DNA of 64,000 nt from Azospirillum halopraeferens DSM 3675 (GCF_000429625.1 NZ_AUCF01000017.1:84206-148205); one strand, 5' to 3'. Positions 43,635 through 52,962 are shown, counted from the first letter of the stretch. The notes: a model not told the origin generated them from the letters alone. Made by a program: numbers and translations.

Positions 43635-46241
43635 GTGGCAATACCAGGGACCATCGGAAACGCCGGATGCGAACGCGGGCACGACGCGTTGCTCCGGATC
43701 CGGCGGGTCATCCTGTTGCAGACCGCACTGCCCTTCCTGGCACTGCTGGCGGGCATCGTCCTGTTCCTCCATGACACGACCCGGGACAAGCAGGGCCGAT
43801 ACCTTGCCGGCTACGATGCCGTTCTGGAGACCGCCTATCGGGCGGCCCTCGACCGCTACGTGCTGGTCATGGACACGCTCCATTCCGAGACGCTGGACCG
43901 TGGGGAGGTGATCCGCCTGTTCGCCGAGGGAAGCACCGCGGACGACGCCGGGGAGCGCGATCGGCTGCGCGACGCGCTGTACCGGATGCTGCTGCCCACC
44001 TATCGCACCCTCACCCGGCACAACGTCCACCAGTTCCATTTCCACCGGGCCGACGGTACCAGCTTCCTGCGCTTCCACCGGCCCGAGCGGGCCGACGACC
44101 CGCTGATGGACGTCCGTGCCTCCATCCGGATCGTCAACCGGGAGCACCGGCCGGTCAGCGGGTTCGAGGCCGGCCGCATCATCTCAGGCTTCCGCTTCGT
44201 CCGGCCCCTCGCTCTCGAAGGCCGGCATCTCGGCAGCGCCGAGATCAGCGTGTCCTTCGAGGCGATCCGCGACGCCATGGGCATCCTGAAGGCGGGGCGG
44301 GAGTTCGACTTCCTGCTCAACGCCGACGTCGTCGCCCCCATCCTGTTCGAAAGCCAGCGCGCGCTCTACCACCCCTCCGGCCTCCATCCCGCTTACTGGG
44401 AAGAGGACCGGCTCGCGGCGGAGCGTCCGGCCCCGGTGCCGTCGCACGCCGTGGCACAGGCCGCCGCCGTGCTGCGCGCGGACGCCGACGTGCAGCGGCG
44501 GATGTCCGACGGGGGCACCTTCACCACCACGGTGAACGCGGGCGGGGAGACGCTGGCCGTTTCATTTCTGCCGGTCCGCGACATCGAAGGCAGGCAGGTG
44601 GCCTACGTCATCGCCTACAGCCCGACCACCGCGGTTGCGGAGCTGTGGACCGTCTTCCTGACGGAGGTGACGGTGGCCGTCCTGCTGGTGGCGGTGGCGT
44701 TCTTCCTGGCATACCGCCTGCAGGTCGATCGCCGGACCCTGTTCGAGCGGACCCGCCAGCTCAACGCCATCGCCGACGGCATGGGGGAGGGGCTGTACGT
44801 CCTCGACCGGCAGGGCAGGGCCACCTTCGTCAACCGGGCAACCTGCCGGATGACCGGCTTCACCGCCGCGGACCTGCTGGGCCGGCCGATCCACGACCTG
44901 ATCCACAGCCACGCCGGCAACGACGGGCTGGCGCTGGCGGACTGCCCGATCTTCCGCACCGTCCTGACCGGCCGGGATTTCTCGGGCATCGAATCCTTCA
45001 TGGACAGGCAGGGGCGGGTCTTCCCGGTCGAGGTGACGAGCCGCCCGCTGGTGGAGAACGGGGCGGTGACCGGCGCGGTCACCATCTTCCGCGACATCAC
45101 CGAACGCGACGCCGCACAGCGCGCCCTGCGGGAGCGGGAGGAACTGTACCGCTCGGTCGTCGGCACCCTGTCGGAGGGCATCGTCATCGTCGACGGCTCC
45201 GGCGTCATCGCCGACTGCAACCCGGCCGCCGAACGCATTCTCGACATGCCGGCGGACGTCCTGCGCAACCGCTCCGCCATGGATCCCGGGTGGGAGGCCG
45301 TCGGGCCGGACGGGGCGCCGCTCCCTGCGGACTCGCTGCCGGTGCGGCGCTGCCTGCACACCGGACAGCCGGAGCGCGACCGGCTGATCGGCCTTCCCCG
45401 CCCCGGCGGCCGCACCGCGTGGATCAGCATCACCTGCGAACCGTTCCGCAAGGGCGATGACGGCGGCAATGGGGTGGTCGTCTCCCTCACCGACGTCACC
45501 GCGCGCGAGGAAATGGACCGCGAGCTGCGGCGCTCCAACACCGAACTGGAACAGTTCGCCTACGTGGTGTCCCACGACCTGCGCCAGCCGCTGCGCATGA
45601 TCAACAGCTACACCCAGTTGCTGGAGCGCCGGATCGCCGGTGTCGCGGACGAGGAGGTGCGGCAGTTCATGGCCTTCATCCGGGACGGCGGCCGGCGGAT
45701 GGACCAGATGCTCGTCTCGCTGCTGGAGTATTCGCGCATCGGCCGCAAGGGCGAACCCATGCAGGAGGCGGACAGCCGCGAACTGGTCGACGAAGCCCTG
45801 CTGTACCTGGGTCCGGCGGTGGCGGAGTGCGACGCGGACGTGAGCATCACCGGCACCTGGCCACGCATCGTCGTCTCGCGCAACGAAGGGGTGCGCCTGT
45901 TCCAGAACCTGATCGACAACGCCCTGAAGTACCGCCGCCCCGGCGCGTCGCCCCGCATCGAGATCGCCGCCGCCCGCGCCGACGGGGACGCGGACTTCCT
46001 GGTGCGCGACGACGGCATCGGCATCGACCCCGCCCAGATGGAACGGCTGTTCAAAGTGTTCCAGCGCCTGCACACGCGCGACCGCTACGAGGGCACCGGC
46101 ATCGGACTGGCCGTGTGCCGCAAAATCGTCGAACGGCACGGCGGCCGCATCCGGGTGGAATCACACGGTGAGGGTCACGGCGCGACCTTCCGGTTCACCC
46201 TGCCCGCGGCCCCCGCCGGTGCGGAGGGTTCCGGGCCATGA
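43635..46241 (+). CDS. Cache-PAS-PAS sensor histidine kinase
   Basis: Starting at GTG 43635 (GGGGGA upstream) gives 868 residues; the frame is open back to TTG 43470 and the true start is uncertain. A first membrane helix (ILLQTALPFLALLAGIVLFL) is followed by a large periplasmic double-Cache-like sensor (YRTLTRHNVHQFHFHRADGTSFLRFHRPE, FEAIRDAMGILKAGREFDFLLN). A second helix follows (LTEVTVAVLLVAVAFFLAYRL), then two PAS domains, HisKA with H647 (VVSHDLRQPLRM) and HATPase (FQNLIDNALKY, DDGIGI). Its kinase core is nearly identical to that of the PhnD-type kinase, including at DNA level. It overlaps the next kinase by four bases. Confidence 0.9.
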   Translation: MAIPGTIGNAGCERGHDALLRIRRVILLQTALPFLALLAGIVLFLHDTTRDKQGRYLAGYDAVLETAYRAALDRYVLVMDTLHSETLDRGEVIRLFAEGSTADDAGERDRLRDALYRMLLPTYRTLTRHNVHQFHFHRADGTSFLRFHRPERADDPLMDVRASIRIVNREHRPVSGFEAGRIISGFRFVRPLALEGRHLGSAEISVSFEAIRDAMGILKAGREFDFLLNADVVAPILFESQRALYHPSGLHPAYWEEDRLAAERPAPVPSHAVAQAAAVLRADADVQRRMSDGGTFTTTVNAGGETLAVSFLPVRDIEGRQVAYVIAYSPTTAVAELWTVFLTEVTVAVLLVAVAFFLAYRLQVDRRTLFERTRQLNAIADGMGEGLYVLDRQGRATFVNRATCRMTGFTAADLLGRPIHDLIHSHAGNDGLALADCPIFRTVLTGRDFSGIESFMDRQGRVFPVEVTSRPLVENGAVTGAVTIFRDITERDAAQRALREREELYRSVVGTLSEGIVIVDGSGVIADCNPAAERILDMPADVLRNRSAMDPGWEAVGPDGAPLPADSLPVRRCLHTGQPERDRLIGLPRPGGRTAWISITCEPFRKGDDGGNGVVVSLTDVTAREEMDRELRRSNTELEQFAYVVSHDLRQPLRMINSYTQLLERRIAGVADEEVRQFMAFIRDGGRRMDQMLVSLLEYSRIGRKGEPMQEADSRELVDEALLYLGPAVAECDADVSITGTWPRIVVSRNEGVRLFQNLIDNALKYRRPGASPRIEIAAARADGDADFLVRDDGIGIDPAQMERLFKVFQRLHTRDRYEGTGIGLAVCRKIVERHGGRIRVESHGEGHGATFRFTLPAAPAGAEGSGP

Positions 46242-47980
46242 TCCACCCCGTTCTCATGGCCGCCATCCTGGCTCTGGCGGCCGTCCTGGCCACCCCGGCC
46301 CCTTCGTGTGCCGGCGCGGAACCCTCGTTCCGCGAGATGTTCGAGCGCCACACCGCCGTCATGCTGCTGATCGACCCCGCCAACGGGGCCATCGTCGACG
46401 CCAACCCGGCCGCCGAGAAGTTCTACCGGCACGCCATGGAAGCGCTGCGCACGATGACGATCCAGGAGATCAACGCGCTGAGCGACGAACAGGTGGCGCA
46501 GGAACTCCGCCTCGCCAGCAGCGAGGGGCGCACCTACTTCGTCTTCCGCCACCGGCTGGCCACGGGAGAGATCCGCACGGTCGAGGTCCGCTCCCACCCC
46601 TACGAGTTCGCCGGCCGGACGCTGCTGCTGTCGATCGTCACCGACATCACCCCGCTGCGCCGGGATGAGGACACGCTGTGGCACTATCAGGCACGCCTGG
46701 AAGCGACGGTGGACGAACAGGTGGGCGAGTTGACGGCAACGCAGCGCCGGCTGACGCAGTTCCTGCTGGCCGGGGGTGCCGTGCAGACGGCGCTGATCGT
46801 CGTACTGGTGATCACCATCCGCCGCCGCCGCGATTCGGAACGGCGGTTCCGCGACGTCTCCGAAGCGGCCGGCGAGTACATCTGGGAGATTTCCACGGAC
46901 GGGCGCTACCGCTACGTCTCCGACCGCTCGGCGGAGGTGCTGGGCTATCCCCCCGCCGACCTGGTGGGGCGCACGCCGTTCGATTTCATGCCCGAGGACG
47001 AGGCCCGCCGGGTGCGCGGGTGGTTCGCCACGGCACTGCGGCGGGGCCGGCCCTTCCGGGGCTTCCAGCACCGCGGCATCGACGGCCGGGGCCGGGCGAT
47101 CTGGATCGAGATGAACGGCCTGCCGGTGCGCCGGCGCGGCGCGGTGGTCGGCTTCCGCGGCGCCGGGATGGACATCACCGAGCGCAAGCGCGCGGAGGCC
47201 GAGCGCGAACGCATGCTCGCCGCGCTGGCCCGGTCGAGCGAGGAGATGGCCCGGCTGGCCGAGGTCACCGCCCACCATTTCCAGGAGCCGTCGCGCCGGC
47301 TGGTCAGCTACGCCCAGCGGCTGCGCTCGGTCATCGCGGCCCGGCCGGACGACACCGACAGCCGCCTGGCGCTCGACATCATCGAGCGGGAGGCCATGCG
47401 TCTGCGGTCCCTGGTCCGAGACGTCCAGTTCTATCTGGCCGCCGGCCAGGCCGACCCGGAATCCGGCCCCACCGACGCCGACGCCGTCCTGGCGCACGAG
47501 CTGCGCCTGATGGGGACGGCGCTGGAGGGCGCCGGGGCAGCGGTGACCGCCGATCCGCTTCCCGCGGTCGCCGTCGGCCCCCGGCGCCTGCAGGCGATCC
47601 TGCACGCGCTGCTGGACAACGCCCTGCGCTTCCGGCGTCCCGACCGGACGCCGGCCATCCATCTGTCGGCGGCGCGGCGGGGCGACCGGGTGGAGTTCCG
47701 GGTCTGCGACAACGGCACGGGCATCCCGCCCGCCTATCGGGAACGGGTCTTCCGCCTGTTCGAGCGTCTGGACGGCCGGCCGGGCAACTCCGGCGTCGGG
47801 CTCTCCATCGTCCGTCGCATGGTGGAAGCGGCCGGCGGCACCGCGCGGATCGCGGATTCGGCGGAGGGTGGCGTGTGTGTGGTGTTCGACCTGCCGGCCG
47901 CTGCCGGCGGGAACGACGGGGCGGCACCGCCGCCATCGGGGATGCCGGCCGGGGCGCCGGCCGGGGAGATCGCATCATGA
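46238..47980 (+). CDS. PAS-domain sensor histidine kinase
   Basis: The 580-residue kinase has a signal-like N-terminus (MIHPVLMAAILALAAVLATPAPSCAGA) and a probable periplasmic PAS domain (ERHTAVMLLIDPANGAIVDANPAAEKFYRH). A membrane helix follows (FLLAGGAVQTALIVVLVITI), then a cytoplasmic PAS domain (DVSEAAGEYIWEISTDGRYRYVSDRSAEVLGY). The dimerisation region is divergent, with H346 in VTAHHFQEPSRRLVSYA, and the HATPase has LLDNALRFRRP, DNGTGIP and GVGLSIVRRM. The His region (HHFQEP) differs from the HDLRQP of its two neighbours, so it may signal through the receiver-GGDEF protein that overlaps its end by four bases. Confidence 0.9.
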   Translation: MIHPVLMAAILALAAVLATPAPSCAGAEPSFREMFERHTAVMLLIDPANGAIVDANPAAEKFYRHAMEALRTMTIQEINALSDEQVAQELRLASSEGRTYFVFRHRLATGEIRTVEVRSHPYEFAGRTLLLSIVTDITPLRRDEDTLWHYQARLEATVDEQVGELTATQRRLTQFLLAGGAVQTALIVVLVITIRRRRDSERRFRDVSEAAGEYIWEISTDGRYRYVSDRSAEVLGYPPADLVGRTPFDFMPEDEARRVRGWFATALRRGRPFRGFQHRGIDGRGRAIWIEMNGLPVRRRGAVVGFRGAGMDITERKRAEAERERMLAALARSSEEMARLAEVTAHHFQEPSRRLVSYAQRLRSVIAARPDDTDSRLALDIIEREAMRLRSLVRDVQFYLAAGQADPESGPTDADAVLAHELRLMGTALEGAGAAVTADPLPAVAVGPRRLQAILHALLDNALRFRRPDRTPAIHLSAARRGDRVEFRVCDNGTGIPPAYRERVFRLFERLDGRPGNSGVGLSIVRRMVEAAGGTARIADSAEGGVCVVFDLPAAAGGNDGAAPPPSGMPAGAPAGEIAS

Positions 47981-49317
47981 ACGGAACGTCCGCGCCCCTG
48001 CGGCTGAACCAGCGTCCGTCGGTCCTTGTCGTGGAGGACGAACTGGGTGACGCCACCCTCATCCGCATCCAGTTGCTGGAACGCGCCTCCGACGCCTTCG
48101 ACGTCCGCATCGCCCGATCACTGGCCGAGGCCGCGGCATTGCTGGGCGGAGGCCGGGAGGAGGATGCCTTCTGCCCGGACGTCGTGCTGCTCGACCTGAA
48201 CCTCCCCGACAGCACCGGGATCGAGACGGTGCGGCGCTTCAACGGTCTGGCTCCTGCGGTGCCGATCGTGGTGCTGACCGGGCTGGACGACAACACGATG
48301 ATCACCGCCGCCCTGGAGGCCGGCGCGCAGGACTATCTGCTGAAGGGCGAGGGCGGGTTCGGCCTGCGCCGCGCCGTGCGCTACGCCATGCTGCGCCACC
48401 AGCGCGACAAGGACGACCGGCTGGCCGCGACGGTGTTCGCCGTCACCGACACCGCCATCGCCATCGTGTCGCCCGGGGGTACGGTGGAACGGGTCAACCC
48501 GGCCTTCCGGCTGGTCACCGGGTTGGCCGGCATCGACGTCATCGGCAAGCCGCTGGACGCCCTGCTGGAAAGCCGCGACGGCGGCGGGCCGGACGATGCC
48601 GGCGGATCGGACGGCTGGCGCCGCGCCGCGGACGGCGAGGTGTGGGAGGCCGAGATCTGGTCCCGCCGGCCGGACGGCCATCGCTACTGCGCCTGGGTGC
48701 GCGTGCACCCCGTGCGCATCGGCGGCGCCCCGGTGGAACACTACGTGGTTCAGATCAACGACATCACCGCCCGCAAGGATACCGAAACCGAACTGGCCCG
48801 CCGCGCCACCCACGACCACCTGACCGGTCTGCCCAACCGCTTCCTGCTGAACGACCGCGTCGATCAGGCGATCCGGACGTCGCTGCGCGACGGCACCGGA
48901 TGCGCAGTCCTGTTCATCGATCTGGACGGGTTCAAGCCGGTCAACGACACGCTGGGCCACGCCGCGGGGGACCGGGTGCTGACCGTCGTCGCCCGCCGGC
49001 TGGTGGATCTGGTGCGGGCGTCGGACACCGTGGCCCGGCTGGGCGGCGACGAGTTCGCCATCCTGCTGCCCGGCTGCGCCGGCGTGCAGGAGGCGGCGTC
49101 GGTGGCCGACAAGGTGCTCGCATCCCTGGCCCTCGCCATCCGACTGGAGGACGGCGAGGTGCGCATCTCCGCCAGCGTCGGCATCGCCTGCTATCCGGTG
49201 GACGGGCGCGACGGCGCCACCCTGATCGAGGCCGCCGACGCCGCCATGTACCGCGCCAAACGCCGGGGAAAGAACGCCTACGCCCTGGCCACGGACGACA
49301 CCCGCGGCGCGGCGTAA
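47977..49317 (+). CDS. receiver-PAS-GGDEF diguanylate cyclase
   Basis: The 446-residue protein has a receiver domain (VLVVEDELGDATLI, phospho-acceptor D73 in VVLLDLNLPDSTG, K in DYLLKGEGGF). A PAS domain follows (TVFAVTDTAIAIVSPGGTVERVNPAF), then a GGDEF domain with THDHLTGLPNRFLL and an intact active site RLGGDEFAIL (residues 356-360). The inhibitory RxxD site (RASD) lies five residues before GGDEF. It should make c-di-GMP in response to phosphorylation by one of the upstream kinases. No EAL domain is present. It is the last gene of the cassette, followed by a hairpin terminator at 49333. Confidence 0.95.
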   Translation: MNGTSAPLRLNQRPSVLVVEDELGDATLIRIQLLERASDAFDVRIARSLAEAAALLGGGREEDAFCPDVVLLDLNLPDSTGIETVRRFNGLAPAVPIVVLTGLDDNTMITAALEAGAQDYLLKGEGGFGLRRAVRYAMLRHQRDKDDRLAATVFAVTDTAIAIVSPGGTVERVNPAFRLVTGLAGIDVIGKPLDALLESRDGGGPDDAGGSDGWRRAADGEVWEAEIWSRRPDGHRYCAWVRVHPVRIGGAPVEHYVVQINDITARKDTETELARRATHDHLTGLPNRFLLNDRVDQAIRTSLRDGTGCAVLFIDLDGFKPVNDTLGHAAGDRVLTVVARRLVDLVRASDTVARLGGDEFAILLPGCAGVQEAASVADKVLASLALAIRLEDGEVRISASVGIACYPVDGRDGATLIEAADAAMYRAKRRGKNAYALATDDTRGAA

Positions 49318-49332
49318 GGGGCGGGAGGCTCA

Positions 49333-49368
49333 GAAGCCGCCGCTTGACAGGAACCCGGCGGCGGCTTC
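49333..49368 (+). terminator. terminator-like hairpin after the signalling cassette
   Basis: GAAGCCGCCGC and GCGGCGGCTTC are perfect eleven-base arms with a fourteen-base loop, starting 16 bases after the stop of the GGDEF gene and followed by TCTC. This probably ends the 8.5-kb kinase cassette transcript. Confidence 0.6.
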
Positions 49369-49384
49369 TCTCATCGCCGCGCCG

Positions 49385-50289
49385 GTGTCGGCCGGGACCT
49401 CCACCGTCTATCCCCTGACCCTGGAGAACTGCGGCACCACCATCACCCTCGCGCAGGCACCGCGCCGGGTCGTCTCCATCGGGCAGAGCAGCACCGGGAT
49501 CCTGCTGTCGCTCGGCCTGGCCGACCGGATGGTGGGAACCGCCGTGTGGTTCAGCCCGGTCCTGCCGCGCTTCGAGGCGGAGAACGCGGGCATCGAGCGG
49601 CTGGCCGACAATGATCCGAGATTCGAGGCGGTGGTCGCCTGCGAACCGGACCCGGTGACCGCCCGGTTCGAGTGGCACGTCGGTCCCACCGGATCGGTGG
49701 CCACGCGCGAACGTTCGCCGGGCCGGGGATTCCCGCCTACGTGTCGCCGGCCGATTGCGTCAAGGACAACACCACCGGCGGCGACGGCACCCGCAAGGTT
49801 CCCTTCTCCATGGAACCGGTCCACCGCGAGATCCGCGAGCTGGCCGCCATCTTCGACGTTCAGGACCGCGGCGAAGCGCTCGTCGCCGACCTGAAGGCGC
49901 GCGAGGCGGCGGCCATCGCCTCGGTGCGGGGCGTCGGTGCGCGCGACGTGCCGGCCGTCGTCCGGTTCTCCGGCAAGGAGGTTCAGGGCGACCCGTTCGT
50001 CACCGGGGCGAACGGGATTTCCGCCTATCTGTTGCAGACGCTCGGCGTGCGCAACGTCATCACCACCGACGACGAATGGCCGCTGACGAGTTGGGAGAGC
50101 ATCGCGGCCGACGACACCGCCGTGAAGCTCGCCATCCTGGAAAGCGATCCGGTGGTCGGCAAGCTGGACGCGGCACGCAGCAAGCGGTTCATCCTGATGG
50201 ACGTGGAGGCGATGCACGCCTCGGTCCGCACGGTCGACGGCATCGAGGCGATCGCCGGCGCCATCGCGCGGTTCGGGCTGGTGTCGTGA
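49385..50289 (+). pseudogene. ferric-siderophore ABC binding protein, frameshifted remnant
   Basis: Two reading frames together encode a FepB/FecB-type periplasmic binding protein. The first reads STVYPLTLENCGTTITLAQAPRRVVSIGQSSTGILLSLGLADRMVG and continues to EWHVGPTGSVATRER. The second picks up as FAGPGIPAYVSPADCVKDNTT and runs through VPFSMEPVHREIRELAAIFDVQDRG to IARFGLVS. The join near 49,710 needs a one-base deletion or two-base insertion. No start codon with a full signal peptide exists: the frame runs back into the terminator hairpin, so the 5' end is lost as well. It is followed by a broken ATPase gene of the same kind of transporter. Confidence 0.85.
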
Positions 50290-50298
50290 CGGCAAGGG

Positions 50299-50730
50299 GT
50301 GCCGCGCGCCGGAAGCCGGCTGCGGCAGGACCCGGCGCAGACGCCGGGCGAACTGCTGCCGGACGAACCGGCCAACCACGTGGACATCGCCCACCAACTG
50401 GAGGTGCTCTCCCTGCTGCGCCGGCTGCCGGCGACCAGCGTGGTGGCCCTGCACGACCTCAACCTCGCGGCGATGTTCTGCGACTCCCTGGCGGTGCTCC
50501 GGGACGGCCGCGCCGCCGCCGCCGGTCCCCCGGCCGAGGTGCTGACCGAAACGACGATCCGCGCCGTCTTCGGCGTCGCCGCCAGGGTCGAACGCTCCGC
50601 GCACAGCGGACGGCTGCACGTCCGGTACCTGCCCGACCGGGAGGACACCGCCGACGCGCACCCGGCCCCCGGTCACGTGGACGGAACGGGGATTCGCGAT
50701 TTCCGGCGGATGGCGCGGGAGAAAACTTAG
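50299..50730 (+). pseudogene. siderophore ABC transporter ATPase, C-terminal remnant
   Basis: The open frame encodes only the C-terminal third of a FepC-type ATPase: LLPDEPANHVDIAHQLEVLSLLRRLP (Walker B/D-loop), TSVVALHDLNLAAMFCDSLAVLRDGRAAAAGPPAEVLTETTIRAVFGV (H-loop and C-terminus). Walker A and the LSGGQ signature are absent, and the sequence before Walker B is scrambled. It follows the frameshifted binding protein by ten bases, and no permease gene is present. Together they look like a siderophore uptake operon that lost its middle by deletion. Confidence 0.85.
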
Positions 50731-50785
50731 CGACTTGGCTATGTTTTCTCCTTGCGCCGCCGGCATGCATGCGATAGTTAGATAC

Positions 50786-51127
50786 ATGACTAAGCATGAG
50801 CCCGATCTCTCGCTGCTCTTCCATGCGCTGGCTGATCCGACCCGCCGCTCGATCCTGACCCGGCTTGCCGAAGCACCGGCGCGGGTGACGGATCTCGCCG
50901 GCCCCACGGGGCTGCGCCTGCCCACGGTGATGAGGCACCTGTCCGTGCTGGAGGAGGCCGGGTTGATCTCCACCGCCAAGGACGGGCGGGTGCGCACCTG
51001 CGCCATCGTGCCAGAGGCGCTGGACCCGGCGCGGACCTGGCTGGATGAACAGCGGGCGATTTGGGAGGGCCGGCTCGACCGCCTGGACGCATTCGTGACC
51101 AACGTGATGAAGGAGCGCACGAAATGA
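50786..51127 (+). CDS. ArsR-family transcriptional regulator
   Basis: The 113-residue winged-helix protein reads LSLLFHALADPTRRSILTRLAEAPARVTDLAGPTGLRLPTVMRHLSVLEEAGLISTAKDGRVRTCAIVPEAL. The wing lacks the CxC metal motif of ArsR/SmtB proteins, so it belongs to the non-metal group that is paired with AHSA1/SRPBCC proteins. ATG 50786 is preferred over upstream in-frame codons. The start region contains TTAG-N8-CTAA (50778-50793), a possible self-operator. It overlaps the SRPBCC gene by four bases. Confidence 0.92.
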   Translation: MTKHEPDLSLLFHALADPTRRSILTRLAEAPARVTDLAGPTGLRLPTVMRHLSVLEEAGLISTAKDGRVRTCAIVPEALDPARTWLDEQRAIWEGRLDRLDAFVTNVMKERTK

Positions 51128-52083
51128 CCAGAACCCCGGATTCAACCGGCATGGCCGGCCCGGCACCGGACAACAGGAATGACCGTTTTGCCACCCTGAC
51201 CTTCGAGCGCGAGGTGGCCGTGTCGCCATCGGTGCTGTGGCAGGTCTGGACGGCCCCGGCGGCACGGATGGTCTGGGCGGCACCGGCACCCTCGGTCACC
51301 GTGGAATTCACCGAGGCCGACAGCCGGGCGGGCGGACGCGAGGTCTCGCTCTGCAAGGTGGAGGGGCAGCCGGACATCCGCTGCGAGGTCGGCTGGCTGG
51401 ACATGCAGCCGGGGCTGCGCAGCGTGAATTACGAGTTGGTGTCGTCCGAGGGCGTCACGCAATCGGCCGCACTGGTGACGGCGGAAGTCTCGGGCGCGGG
51501 CGAGCGCAGCCGGCTGGTCGTGACGGTGCAGCTCTCCTCCCCGGCCGGCAACATGGAAGCGGGGTACCGGAAGGGCTTCGGCGCGGCGCTCGATAACCTC
51601 ACGGGCGTGGCCGGGCGCACCATGGTGCTGGAGCGCGTGATACGGGCACCGCGGGCCGTGGTCTGGGGTGCGTGGATGAATCCCGAGACGCTGCCGCAGT
51701 GGTGGGGGCCGGAGGGGTTCTCCTGCCGGACGACACGGATCGATCTGCGGGCGGGCGGCGAGTGGGTCTTCGACATGATCGGGCCGGACGGCACGGTCTA
51801 CCCGAACCACCATCGCTATGGCGACGTCCGGACCGGTGAGAGAATCGACTACACGCTCCTTTGGGGTGAGAACGGGCCGAAACATGCCGACGCCTGGGCC
51901 TCGTTCGAGGACCGGGACGGGGCAACGAAGGTGACGTTGGGGATGGTGTTCAGCACGGCTGCCGAGTTTCAGACGGCGAAGGGCTTCGGGGCTGTGGAGC
52001 TGGGTCAGCAAACCCTGGGCAAGCTGGAACGCTTCGTCGCATCCCGCTCCCGACCGGCCGGCACGCCGGGCGGAACCCGCTGA
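51124..52083 (+). CDS. double AHSA1/SRPBCC-domain protein
   Basis: The 319-residue protein has two START-like AHSA1 domains in tandem. The first is residues about 22-150 (FEREVAVSPSVLWQVWTAPAARMVWAAP, then SSPAGNMEAGYRKGFGAALDNL). The second is residues about 158-308 (LERVIRAPRAVVWGAWMNPETLPQWWGPEGFSCRTTRIDLRAGGEWVFDMIGPDG). Single-domain AHSA1 proteins commonly follow ArsR regulators; a two-domain fusion is less usual. The first copy is diverged, lacking the WWGP motif of the second. It probably binds a hydrophobic ligand; the ligand is unknown. Confidence 0.9.
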   Translation: MTRTPDSTGMAGPAPDNRNDRFATLTFEREVAVSPSVLWQVWTAPAARMVWAAPAPSVTVEFTEADSRAGGREVSLCKVEGQPDIRCEVGWLDMQPGLRSVNYELVSSEGVTQSAALVTAEVSGAGERSRLVVTVQLSSPAGNMEAGYRKGFGAALDNLTGVAGRTMVLERVIRAPRAVVWGAWMNPETLPQWWGPEGFSCRTTRIDLRAGGEWVFDMIGPDGTVYPNHHRYGDVRTGERIDYTLLWGENGPKHADAWASFEDRDGATKVTLGMVFSTAAEFQTAKGFGAVELGQQTLGKLERFVASRSRPAGTPGGTR

Positions 52084-52273
52084 CACGAACCCGGAGATGG
52101 AGCGCGTGGCCGGCCCCGGCCACGAGTCCGCCGGCGATGGCCGTGACGATCACCCGGCCCGCCGGCACCGACCACCGGCGGAGGGCTGCCTGCCTCATAG
52201 CATTCCTGAACTCCGGGATATGCGAAATTCATCTATGAGAATCGCCCCCCTCTCAGGGTTGCTGCGACTACGT

Positions 52274-52954
52274 TCACTCTTGACCGGCGAAGAATGCCGC
52301 AATGTTGTCGGCAGCAGCACCGATATGATGGCGCAATATCTCGACGGCCCGTCTTGCGTCACGATGTTCTGCCGCAGCCAGCATGTCCCGATGCTCGTCC
52401 TGTGACAGGTGGGACCGCCCCTTGGCTGCGAGTTGGAAGCGCAGATAGCGGTCGAACGAGGCCAGATAATTTTCCGTCAGCGCGATCAGCTTCGGGCGCC
52501 CTGCGGCGCCATAGAGCGTCATGTGAAAACGACGATTGAGTTCGCCCATGCGGCCGGGGTCCTCTTCACCATCCATCTCGGCGATGAGGTCACCGGCGCG
52601 CTCGAAATCGGCCCGGGTCAAATGCGGGATCGACCGCTCCAGAACGGCCGGTTCCAGCGCGAGCCGGATGGCATAGATGTCGGCGGCATCGGTGGCGGAG
52701 ATGTCCGTCACCACTGCGCCCTTGTGCGGAACGAAATCCAACAGCGCCTGAGCTTCCAATTGCCGGAGCGCTTCCCGGATCGGCATCCGGCTCACCCCGA
52801 AGGACGCGGCGAGGTCTTCCTGGCGCAACGGCGTGCCGCCGCGAAGCCGGCCCGTGAGGATGGCGGTCCGCAAGGTTGCTTCCACGAACTCCGTGGCGGT
52901 GCGGTGCCGGCCACCGGCTTCCGCGATCAGCGCTGACAGGTCGAGCTTGGGCAT
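52274..52954 (-). CDS. GntR-family (FCD) transcriptional regulator
   Basis: The 226-residue regulator has an N-terminal winged helix (ATLRTAILTGRLRGGTPLRQEDLAASFGVSRMPIREALRQLEAQALLDFVPHKGAVV) and a C-terminal all-helical FCD domain. Candidate metal/ligand residues lie in DIYAIRLALE, ELNRRFHMTLY, SQDEHRDMLAAAEHRDARRAVEILRHHI. It is divergent from a BenE-type transporter with 79 bases between the starts, so it most likely controls that gene and its own. ATG 52954 is preferred over GTG 52957. Confidence 0.93.
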   Translation of the reverse strand: MPKLDLSALIAEAGGRHRTATEFVEATLRTAILTGRLRGGTPLRQEDLAASFGVSRMPIREALRQLEAQALLDFVPHKGAVVTDISATDAADIYAIRLALEPAVLERSIPHLTRADFERAGDLIAEMDGEEDPGRMGELNRRFHMTLYGAAGRPKLIALTENYLASFDRYLRFQLAAKGRSHLSQDEHRDMLAAAEHRDARRAVEILRHHIGAAADNIAAFFAGQE

Positions 52955-52962
52955 CACAAAAT

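Noticed and set aside
51950..52198. Minus-strand frame beginning MRQAALRRWSVPAGRVIVTAIAGGLVAGAG
   Set aside because: It has one membrane-like stretch, but most of it lies antisense to the SRPBCC gene and no homologous protein comes to mind. The 190-base gap between the SRPBCC and GntR genes otherwise shows nothing I can name.
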